Of a stretch of DNA of 64,000 nucleotides, positions 34,607-44,049 are shown in pieces (position 1 is the stretch's first letter; each line of letters begins with the position of its first letter). The stretch comes from Lumnitzera littorea (lineage: Eukaryota > Streptophyta > Magnoliopsida > Myrtales > Combretaceae), in NCBI GenBank assembly GCA_024138015.1, contig JAMXBB010000006.1:71577752-71641751 (forward strand), in the 5' to 3' direction. The notes under the pieces are model-generated. The model saw nothing but the letters and a program-made list of their open reading frames with translations. It had not been told where the DNA came from and did no database searches. Both the position numbers and the translations under genes were made by a program.

Positions 34607-36952
34607 TGTAAGTCCTATAGTTAGTTACTTAGGTGTGGCAACTTGGAAATAGAGAAAACAAAATTAACCAATTAAAATGCAGTAGATAGATAGTGAAAAA
34701 AAAAAAGAAGAGATAAAGAAAATGTCACCTCAAATTAATAATAAAAAATTCCCAAGACCTTTATAAATACCTAAAATTTTATAGAAGCTTATTTGTTAGT
34801 TGGGAGAGTAGAAAAATTAGAGAGAGTCGAAAATTTTAGGGTTAGGGTTTAATTGCAAAAATTACAAGAAATCTGTGCAATCGGGGATGTAGAAGGAAAC
34901 CACCGCTCGACAGCAACCTAAAAGTGGACGATAACTACCACTACCACAGGGTGGTGGTAGTGCCTGGACTGGTCGATGCACCTGTGGCTACTATTGGTGG
35001 CCAGAGCTACTTATTTCGATGCGTTCAATCTTTCTTTCGATTTTTCCTATTTTGTTAAAAATACTAAGCATGCTTATAAAATTATGAAATTTGGTATTCT
35101 AATGTTTTTACATATATAGATTTAAGGAAAAATACCACTTTGATTTAATTATGTCTAAAAATATATGATACTTAAGAAATCATGCAAAATTAAGCATGTT
35201 TTAAATTAGAAATAAATAGACTTAAGAGTGTAGTTTTGGACTCAAAATTTTTGTATATACTTAGGTGATGTAGAATAGTGCTATGAAGCCTTTTCTCAAA
35301 AATAAATTTTTGAAATTTTTAGATAATTTTTAGGTTTTAAAATGATGCATAAAATGGATAATTTTGGGTTAATTAGGTAATTAAATAGATAATTACTAAT
35401 GTAATGTATAATTTTATATTTTGGGATGTTGAAATCTGATGGAGTATACTATTTGTAACATTTAGAGTGTTAGATGTAATTATTAGGGTATTTTGTAGTA
35501 AATATATAATAGGTAAAAATGATAAATTTTAAGTTAATTTTGTAATTTAGGATAATTAGGTGAGAAATTTGATTTGGGATGAATTTAGATATTTTGAGAT
35601 GTTAGTTGATGTTAAGAGATGATATTTGAAGTTATAGAAATATTAGATGTGTATATTATGGACATATTAGGTGATAATGTGTAATATGTATGTATAAGAA
35701 ATTAATAAGTAAGAAAATATTATATTAAAATTGATATTGTGATAATAATAGGAATATATAATAAATCCAGTAGGAAACTTAAATCAGAATAATTATATGA
35801 AAAATGTAAGATTTTCTCATAAGGAAAGTGGAGGAGAGAAGTGGATGGCCAATACGAGTCGCACCTCGAGTGAGTAAGCGAGGAGTCAAGATAAGTTGGA
35901 ATTAATATGTCACTGTATTTCGAAGTACTAATTTGTAGTTCTCGGAGGCTTAAAATTGTACTTGATTGTGCTTGTTAGATAATTAACTATGAGCATGTGC
36001 TTGTTCTGAGCTGATGATTTGATTTTGATGTGTGACTTTAACTTGTATCATGTGATTTGTCTAAAATGATTGATCACCTTAAACTGGATTTAACCAAATA
36101 TATGACTTGTAAACATAAATCGAACCTGTATAGTAACTCATTAAGGGAAACCTAGGGTTTTTTGGCTAAATACCAAACCCTTCAAAAGGAATAGCGTTGA
36201 ATAGTATAATTGGTCCCTTCTTCATCTTTAGTCAAACTAAGTGATGGGTGAGGAGGTTGCAGTAAAGGTGAAGTCAATGGTTCGAAGTTAGTCACGGGAG
36301 GAGCAGTATCTGTATTGCACAAGTTAGGTTTAGTAATAAGCTGTTACATTAATAGAAACTCCTTAACTCGGATTAGAGTGGTGTATAATTTCTCTAATCT
36401 TACAATAAGCTAGACAATATCGTACAATGGCATTTGCTTAAACATGCATTGCACCTAGCTAAATTGGTTGGTAACCTTGTTTGTGATTGATGTATAGTTT
36501 TGAGTCTTTGTCTCAACTTTTTGAGCTGTGGTTGCTTACATCTTTATAGATGTTAGGGAGTGAGGAAATATATAGCAACTTATAATTACCTTAAAGCTAG
36601 CAACTACTGGATCTTAGAGAGTGAGGAAATATATCTAAAGCACAGATATAACTTTAAGGTCCTAGCTTTTATTTAGAATCTTTCATTTTCAAATAATGTA
36701 TTACTTAGGAAGTATAGGACAATAAAACCCTATAAACATCATTTGTAGTACTTGAATCTTAGTGTATGTATATATTTCCATACTTTCTTAGGTAAAGAAC
36801 TTATTTAATTTATAAACTGTTTACTTCAAAGTAGATTAGTTATGGATGTCTTGTATAGATTAGGTTTTAGATAGTGATTATAAGGTTAGCTTTTATCCCA
36901 GAATAGTTTGTACAACGAGACTATTACAATTCTGCCTTTTCGGAGTGTGATA
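34607..36952 (-). repeat. Solo LTR C (long-LTR family, minus orientation)
   Basis: The insert runs from TGTAAGTCC to GTGTGATA, flanked by GAATG (34602-34606) and GAATA (36953-36957), a target duplication with one transition. On the minus strand it starts TATCACACTCCGAA, matching TGTCACGCCCCGAA of solo LTR D with transitions only up to that point. An internal block around 36210-36270, read on the minus strand, aligns with D at about 47990-48030 (TCACTTAGTTTGACTAA). At 2346 bp it is shorter than A, B and D, so it has internal deletions. Confidence 0.8.
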
Positions 36953-37019
36953 GAATATACATATAAGCACTCCTTTTCCACCAAGTATTGCAACCTGCTT
37001 GAATGCTCTAATTGCAAGC

Positions 37020-37415
37020 ACCCTATCGACTCATCCAAGTGGGCCTACCTCCGAGTACTGAGCTTGTTATGTTATGCCCAATTGGCTCAAGCACAGCAAG
37101 CGAAGACATTTCTGTAAGCCTAAACAAGGACATTCTTGTGAGCTCCTAAGACTTGGCTCATCCTTAATTGAGCACTTGTAGGCCTCCTAGTATCTTTTCT
37201 CCTCTTTTGTCTTTAGCACCCCAATAACCCATCCAAGCAGGCTCACTTCCGAGCACCAAGCTTGTCAAGCTATACTTACTCAGTTTGGCTATAGCAGGCA
37301 AGTGCATTTTTGCAAGCCAAGGTAGCGACATTCTTGTGAGCCTTTAGGACCTTGCTTATCCTCAACCAGGCATTTGTAGGTCTCATATCATCTTTACACC
37401 TCTTTTGTCTTTAGC
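37020..37415. repeat. 198-bp tandem repeat, two copies
   Basis: Units at 37020-37217 and 37218-37415 are both 198 bp. They start ACCCTATCGACTCATCCAAG and ACCCCAATAACCCATCCAAG and both end CTCTTTTGTCTTTAGC. Substitutions are frequent, so the duplication is old, yet the unit length is unchanged. It lies just left of the H LTR. Confidence 0.9.
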
Positions 37416-37471
37416 ATTAGCACCTAGCTATAGCTCATTAATTACCATTTGACATTTGTAGTACAATTGGT

Positions 37472-38152
37472 GTACCCGACAGCCCTTAAGAATCTTAGAC
37501 TCTCGGATCATAGATGTGGTAGTAAGTGTGGTTAAGGCTAACCATTCTCTAGGGGTACCTTATTATCTCCGTTGCATGTGTTGCTTACCAACTGTTGGTA
37601 CGAGCAAACCCTTGATCTCCACGTATCCAAGTAGTCATACCCTTCTTAAACCATAAATAGTGTAAGAAGCCATTAGGTAAAGGATTAGACCCTCTCTCTC
37701 CCTTATGCATATACGTATCCAGCGAGTGTCATGTATAGAGTGTTTATTAGCTCTTACGTATAGTACTTAGACTCTCCAAGTACTCTCTCGAGAGGATAAG
37801 TCATCTTTACTCACCAGAATACACAGGAATGCACTTACTTAGAGAGGAGTAAGAAGTAATCAAGTAAGAATAAGACTTGTATCTTTAGATAGGTTACAAA
37901 TGTGGGTGTTACCCCTTTATATACAAGGGGCCTCCATGATTGGACTATTAAGATCTATTTGATTTAATGGCTATTATACAATCACACCTACATTACTCTG
38001 CTTACCCTTACTTACCAAGGTTCAATGTATCTAAACACTTATAGAATACTCAAAGTAGTAGACCAAGCCTTGATCATGAGCTTTACATATTATAAACCTC
38101 TTTACATGATGTACAAAAGTGAAAAGTAGGCTTGGGAAAATTGCCTGTGACA
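37472..38152 (-). repeat. 3' LTR of element H; left end uncertain
   Basis: On the minus strand the LTR starts TGTCACAGGC immediately after the purine tract GGTGGGGGAGAA (plus 38153-38164), which fixes its right end. It contains TATATAAA on the minus strand at 37916-37923. The left end at 37472 (TGTACCCGAC, hence a minus end GGGTACA) is a guess from terminal bases, as the other LTR of H is not in the window. Confidence 0.6.
37916..37923 (-). promoter_or_regulatory. TATA box of the H LTR
   Basis: TATATAAA on the minus strand, about 230 bases into the LTR and followed by GGGGTAACACCC. Inferred core promoter. Confidence 0.6.
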
Positions 38153-38262
38153 TTCTCCCCCACCGAAACTAGCAATGTCCCCATCACTTTCCGCTTCCTA
38201 AAGAACTCTCCTACTAGATGTCTAAAATGGATGCAATCCACGGCATTCTCCCAAGTAGCTTT
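38153..38262 (-). pseudogene. Chromodomain C-terminal half and pol end of element H
   Basis: The minus strand reads ATWENAVDCIHF...VGEFF and then VGENV, the latter encoded by the purine tract that precedes the 3' LTR. This is the second half of a chromovirus chromodomain, a histone-mark-reading module fused to integrase. The first half, LKYLVKWKGLP, is on the other side of element E (51201-51245). Without E the two halves are in one frame, so E inserted into an open chromodomain. The frame enters the LTR, as in other chromoviruses. Confidence 0.87.
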
Positions 38263-38714
38263 TGTTGATAGCTGAATTTCATTCACTCGGCCACTTGACT
38301 ATTAACATGCCGAGTAACTCTATTCTTAACTAACGTCTAGTAACATAGATCCATATCTTATTTGAATTTAAGGAAAGTGACACGAATATTTATCACTTGG
38401 CATAGTTATATTACATAACTACCCATTATTCCTACATTTCATGAATGTACCTGATCAAGAGGCGTCTACATGTCCTGATAATCACTCCATTAACTGTTGT
38501 TTCAGACACTTAACATTCATCTATAAATACGAAGAAGAAACACTGTAAGAAATATCTAAGAACCTGCTATTATTCAATCTTTTTCCATATTCATTCACTG
38601 ACTTAGGTATCAAAATCGTTGTATTAGGCTAGTTGTACCAAATTGGCCTCGGTACCTTGTAGCCTTCTCTTTCTTTGCAAGATCGATGTCTTGATCCAAA
38701 CTCACCTAATAACA
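38263..38714 (+). repeat. 5' LTR of element E
   Basis: It starts TGTTGATAGCTGAATTTC and ends CACCTAATAACA. It aligns over its whole length with the 3' LTR (50771-51200), for example TTTGAATTTAAGGAAAGTG and TTATATTACATAACTA in both. Its length is 452 bp against 430 bp; the difference is one insertion-deletion near the end. Confidence 0.92.
38522..38529 (+). promoter_or_regulatory. TATA box of the E 5' LTR
   Basis: TATAAATA followed by CGAAGAAGAAACA, kept at the equivalent place in the 3' LTR (51022). Inferred promoter for the genomic RNA. Confidence 0.75.
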
Positions 38715-38716
38715 TT

Positions 38717-38734
38717 TGGCATCGTCTATTTTTT
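38717..38734 (+). other. Primer-binding site of element E
   Basis: TGGCATCGTCTATTTTTT starts two bases after the LTR. Its first 13 bases match TGGCGCCGTCTGT at 10 positions with transitions at the other three. Such sites are known in Tat elements; I do not assign the tRNA. Confidence 0.65.
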
Positions 38735-38739
38735 CCTAA

Positions 38740-39182
38740 CTATCCATGTGGCTTAAACAAGATTAACTAAAAGTGCATTTGTTGGTACTTCATCCTACCA
38801 CCTTAAGGGGGGAAGTAAGCACACTGATGAATAACGTTTGGCTAAGTTAGAGTAACTTTGCCTCAACTTGGCCAAAGAAAACTAGGAACTAAGCCAAAAA
38901 CATGAAGAGATCCTTAATCTCCTTTATAATAATGTCTACCTAAATCAAAACAAAGATCACGGTGATCAAAATGCCAAGAATAGCAACGACTCGTTCTATT
39001 CACCCGAATTGTTGAAAAAGTAAGCCGAAGTCGCAATAGGACCTTTAGCCCCTACACTCAAGAAAAATGACAAAGGTAAGCAACTGTAGTAGGTACACCA
39101 TGTTAGACCCTCACATTTTAGCACCCTTATTACAATGAGTAAATAGTTTTAAATTAAGAAAAGCCCTTTCATCCCAAAGATT
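38740..39182 (+). other. Element E leader and gag N-terminus
   Basis: A decayed N-terminal gag region with LVVLHPTTL and coil-like residues, broken by many stops. No start codon can be assigned. Confidence 0.5.
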
Positions 39183-40100
39183 TTGGAAGAGGTTATATTA
39201 CGACACATCAAGTTGTTACAGTTTGAAACCTATTATGGGATGAGAGATTTAGAAGATCATTTAGAGTACTACCATACTTTGGCTAAGTTGCATAGTTTGA
39301 GTGATGTCATAGCTTACCAAGCTTTCCCTTCGACATTGAGGAATGCAACAAGTACATGGTTTAAACACTTGAAGTCGAACACAATTTTGTGTTTCAAAGA
39401 TTTGGCAGAAGTCTTTATCCAACACTTCCTTGTAAGTAAGCTTCTAGTTTAGGATTCTTCAATCCTTAATACAATAAAATAGAGATCAGATGAATCTATT
39501 AGAGATTATTTAGCTAGATTTATGGCTGAGATGGTCCAAATTCTAGAACTGGACATGAGTATAGCCTTTAACGTTGTCATTGATGGTGTCAAACCTTAGA
39601 GATACTTTTTTAAGTCTCTTACCAAAAATAAGCCGAGAACCTTTGTTGAGTTTAAAGCTAAAGCCACATCATACATTCGATAAGAGGACAATATAAAGGT
39701 TTGGCAAGAAGCCGATCAAAATAGAGGAGATAGGAAAAGTGATAAGAGGAGGAGTGTGAAGGATTAGCTCAAAATGGATGATGACCAAAGTCCTAAATCC
39801 GAGAAAAAAGGCTATGAATTCTAACATATTCTATCCACACACCAGTTAATTGTCCAATTTTAGATATATTAATGGAAGTGCGTAGATAAAGAAGTGTTTT
39901 GCAATGGCTAGAAAGGATGAGAGGAAACCTATTAAGGTGAAATTTTAACAAATATTATAATTTCCATTGTGACAAAAGCCATAACATTGACGAATACATC
40001 CAACTTAAGAACACCATCATAGATGCAATTCAGCGAAGGCATTTGCACAAGTTTCTGGCACATGATGCTGAGAATATTGAGTGGCCATCTTAAGGAAGAT
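39183..40100 (+). pseudogene. gag of element E
   Basis: An open stretch at 39183-39452 gives LQFETYYGMRDLEDHLEYY, AYQAFPSTLRNATSTWFKHL and FKDLAEVFIQHF, the capsid blocks of Tat-type Gag. After a TAG, IRDYLARFMAEM continues the same frame. The zinc-knuckle region (39955-40050) reads YNFHCDKSHNIDEYIQLKN, where Cys residues of the usual YCxFHxDxGHxTxxC have become Tyr, again G to A. Gag would form the particle that encloses the RNA. Protease follows without a clear break. Confidence 0.87.
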
Positions 40101-40324
40101 GAGAAGACCAGGAGAATGTTACTTAACCAACTATAGCTAAGAAAGATGTAAGAGATGGAAACACTAGTAGAGCACTTAATGAAATAATCAATACTATTGT
40201 TAGTTGACCTTTTGCTATAAGCCAATCATGCTCTTCGAGCTCGACTAATGCCATTAATTATGTTTGCAATATCCAATGAAAGAAGGTCAAAATACACAAT
40301 ATGATTTCTTTTATGGAAGAAAAT

Positions 40325-40720
40325 TTTGAAGGCATCTAAAGGCCGCATGATGACGCACTTATGATTAGTGCGATAATTGCTAACTTTGATGTCAAGAAAA
40401 TTCTCGTTAACACTGGAAGTTTGGCAGACATTATTTTTCAACATGCTTTTGATTAGATGAGACCAAAGATCAAAGCACAGCTAAGATCCTATAGTTATGA
40501 TTTGTATGCCTTCAACAATCAACCCATTCAAGTAATTGGAGTAATCTCTATACCAATGAAATTGGAAATGATGAGCATGTCGTAGAAGACAAAGTGCACT
40601 TCCTTGTTGTCAAATGTTAGTCCTCGTATAATATGATCATGGGACGGTCGTGTCAATGCTTATTAGGCATTGTCCCTTTTACTACTCACCTCAAATCTAA
40701 ATTCCCCACTCCTATGAGTG
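40325..40720 (+). pseudogene. Protease of element E
   Basis: ILVNTGSLADIIF (about 40402-40440) is the aspartic-protease motif with catalytic Asp changed to Asn (GAC to AAC). HAFD*MRPKIKAQLR follows with a TAG for Gln. After it, MIMGRSCQCLLG-like residues form the C-terminal block. Inactive as it stands. Confidence 0.82.
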
Positions 40721-40879
40721 TTGGTGTATGTAAAGGGGATCAACAGTTAGCTAGGTCTTTGTACATAAGGGCTTTAAGGTGAGAACAAGTTTTTCAAGTG
40801 GAAACTTATCTAGAAGGAAAGTCAGTTGGCATAGACAATGCTAAAAATGAAATAGAGGAAATTTCATTGGGAGATGATC

Positions 40880-41400
40880 CTAAAAAGATGACTAAGATAG
40901 GGAAACCTTTGTTGGTAGACATCCATCAAAGTTTTTGAGGTATATGATCGTGAAAAGCACAATAGAGGATCAGCATCTTATTGATCTTGAGGAGACATTT
41001 ACTACCTTGAGGTGGTACAACATGAAGCTGAATTTACAAAAGTGCATCTTTGGTGTTACTTTGGGAAAGTTTTTGAGGTACATGGTCACTCGGTATAGCA
41101 CCGAAGCTAACTTGAGAAAGATTGATGTGATTAGAGAAATGGAATCTCCTTGTATTGTCAAGGAGGTCCAATAAGTCACTGGGCGAATGGCTACCCTTAA
41201 AAGTTTTGTATCAAGAACCACGGACAAATATGTAGAATTCTTTAAAATTCTAAAGAATCTGAGAGATTCAAATGGATTGATGATTGTGAGAGGGCATTTA
41301 GTGAGCTTAAATAATTTCTCGTATCACCTCCAATGCTCTCGACATTTGTCCCAAGAGAAATTTGTATATATACCTATCAATTAGTTACTGAGCACCTTCC
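40880..41400 (+). pseudogene. Truncated RT of element E
   Basis: The frame runs from KMTKIGKPLLVDIHQSF, a pre-RT block, almost directly into MIVKSTIEDQHLIDLEETFT, the stretch just after the YVDD site. The fingers and palm with the first catalytic Asp are absent, so an internal deletion removed most of the catalytic core. The thumb side is well kept: LNLQKCIFGV, GKFLRYMV, IDVIREMESP, TGRMATLKSFVSR and FFKILKNL. Before the deletion the lineage would have had about 0.6-0.9 kb more. Confidence 0.82.
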
Positions 41401-41690
41401 TCTATGTTAGTCTGAATTGACGACAAAAAGCATTAACTAATCTATTACGTAAGTTATGTTTTTTAAAGACTGGAGCATCGATATACTGAAATTGAAAACT
41501 TTATATTAGCAGTGGTTCTCTCGACAAGGAAGTTGAAACCATATTTTGAAGCCCCACTAAATTGTAGTCTTCACCGATTAACCTTTGTGGTAGGTATTGT
41601 AATGGCTAGATTCTTCGGGAAGGATGATGAAATATGCCTTGGAGCTAAGTGCTTATGTTGTATAGTACAAACTTAGAATGACATTAAAAG
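41401..41690 (+). pseudogene. First (gypsy-type) RNase H of element E
   Basis: LEHRYTEIENFILAVVLSTR and KLKPYFEAPLN (about 41472-41560) are the middle of the usual RNase H that follows RT. Its N-terminal part is decayed. Confidence 0.7.
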
Positions 41691-42110
41691 CTCAAGTACT
41701 AGTAGACTTCCTGGCCGAGTTTATGGGTGAAGGGGATAGTGTGGAAATTGCTGAGAAACCGATATGGTATCTTTATGTCAATGGTTCCTCTACTGGAGAA
41801 GGAGGTGGAATGGGCCTTATACTATAAAGATCCCATAATGCCAAGGTCAATTAGGCCCTAAAATTTAGATTTTTGGCTAACAATAATGAGGCGGAGTATG
41901 AAGCCTTGATAGCTATAGTCAAGCTCACGAAGGAAGTTGGTGTCAAGAAACTCGAAGTTTTCTCTTATTTGTAGCTTGTGGTGAATCAAGTCAAAGGAAG
42001 TTATGTGGGAAGGAAGAGGAAATGAGCAAGTACCTATTGACAGTACGATCACTCGTAGAAGAATTTTAGTCATTTTCAATTCATAAAATATCGAGGAGTA
42101 AGAACATTGT
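41691..42110 (+). pseudogene. Second RNase H (archaeal-type) of element E
   Basis: WYLYVNGSSTGEGGGMGLIL (41767-41826) and NNNEAEYEALIAIVKL (41879-41926), then LVVNQVKGSYVGR, match the additional RNase H that Tat elements carry between the normal RNase H and integrase. The first catalytic Asp (VDG in the family) is Asn here, by G to A, while the Glu of EAEYEAL is kept. It is preceded by QVLVDFLAEFMGE, the normal linker. Confidence 0.87.
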
Positions 42111-43440
42111 TGCCTACAAACTATATAAGCTAGTCAGTATGGCATTTCTGGATTTGAGTGATAAACTCTTTATTGAGTTTTTCCTGCATAAGAGCTTATC
42201 AATTATTCCAAAGAGCTATGAATTAGCTCCTTGCCTGAGAGAGAAGTCTTAGATGGATCCCCTTATGGATTATTTAACGGATGGTGCTCTTCCTAATGAT
42301 AGGAAAGAGGCTCGAAGATTGGTTTACCAAGTTACAAATTACATATTGATAGATGATCAACTGTACAGACGTGGTATATCCCAACCTTATCTTTGATGCC
42401 TCCCTCCGAGAGATGCCCAACGAGTGTTATCTAAGCTATATGGCAGTATATGCAGTAATCATGTGAAAGCACAAACATTATATGTTTGTGCAATGTGACT
42501 TAGTTATTATTGGTTGACAATGAAAGATAACGTGAGAACAGCTGTTCAACATTATCTACAATGCCAAAAGCATGATGTGTTGAGTCATGCACCTTCTACT
42601 GAATTATGTTGCCTGATTGGTTCTTGGCCTTTTGCTTAGTGGGGATTAGACATACTCGAACCATTTTTGAAGTCCATTGCCTAACGACAATTCATCATTG
42701 TTACTGTAGATTATTTCATGAAGTGGGTAAAGGTTAAAGCATTGGCAAGGATAACTGAATCGAGGGTTGAAGACTTTGTCTTCAACTTCATAATATCAAG
42801 ATTCGGAGTCCCATTTATTATAATCATGGACAATGGACCACAATTTGACAATAACAAATTTTGAGCATTTTGTGAGAAATAAGGCTTTTGCCTGAATTGC
42901 ACATCACCATCAAACTAATGGAAAAGTAGAAGTTGTTAACAAGATTATCTTACATGACTTGAGGAGAAAGGTTAATCAAGCCAAAGGAAAATGAGTTAAT
43001 GAATTGCAGGATGTTTTATAGGGATACTAGACTACTTACAAAACTACAATAGGAGAAACACCCTTTAGATTGGCGTATGGTATAGAAGCAGTTTTGTTGA
43101 TTGAATTAGACCTACTGAGTATACGCATGCAAAACTTTGATGTGATAACTAATCAAGTCAGCTTAACAACAAATTTGGATACTATTGAGGAAATTAGAGA
43201 TGTTGCGAAAGTGAGAGTTATAGCATATTAGCATAGGGTAGCCAAGTATTCTAATTGAAAGGTAAAGCATAAGGTTTTTCAGCTTGGACATTTGGTCGGC
43301 CATAAACTAAAGGCGACTGGCATATGGGAGAAGCAAAGGAAGCTTAATGCAAATTGGGAGGACCTTGTTAGGGTTTGGGAAATCATTGGCAAGAGGGCCT
43401 ATTAACTAGAAAGGTTGGGCAGAATAGTGATCTCTTGTAC
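42111..43440 (+). pseudogene. Integrase of element E
   Basis: The zinc region is around 42380-42580 (CQKHDV kept). The core reads WGLDILEPF, IIVTVDYFMKWVKV, SRFGVPFIIIMDNGPQFDNN and, past a frameshift, the HHQTNGKVEVVNK region at 42901-42940, so D, D and E are traceable. The C-terminal part gives IGETPF and GIEAVLLI-like residues then DLLSIRMQNFDV. Multiple TAG and TGA codons at Trp and Gln sites. It ends near 43440 with a WEIIGKRAY-type tail. Confidence 0.87.
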
Positions 43441-44040
43441 TTGGATTGTTGAGAAGCTGAAATTTTATTTTAATTAATTTTGCAATGTTATGAGCATTTG
43501 CGTTTGTTTAGTTGTTTCAAAAAACAATTGTGTTATATTTAAAGTTCCAACTTTCATTTGTTTCTTTTCCTAATCGTTTTATGATCAACAGGTTATCATT
43601 TATGGTTCAAATTACATTGAAAAAATTAATTTTTTTTTTAATGTTTAGACCTATCATGGTTAACAAACTTTATAATTTAGCCATACAACGGATTAAAGGA
43701 CATGAATGTTTTGATAGGCAATCTCACGACACAAATTGAGCAATTATGCTACGCCTCAAATGACTAATGGATAGCCTTTATAAAAGGCATCCGATACATT
43801 GCATGTGAAATAAAACACGTTGAGAAAGATAGGTGTGTGAAACAAAACATGTTAAGAAAATAAATGTGTGAAATAAATATGCTAAGAAATGGTAGAATGC
43901 ATGAAATGAAACATGCTAAACTACTAAATTACACATAAAGAAATGTGCGTAAGATTAATAACGAATAAAACATTAAATTTTCAACCACTTAACCAAATAC
44001 AGTCCATACAAAAGATAAACTAATTACAAGGGAAACAATC
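43441..44040. other. Element E region between pol and the antisense ORF
   Basis: No gene is evident. It contains a repeated phrase GTGTGAAATAAA / GTGTGAAACAAAACATG / ACATGCTAAGAAA (43800-43920), a short diverged repeat of about 40 bases. Confidence 0.6.
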
Positions 44041-44049
44041 TTATGATTT

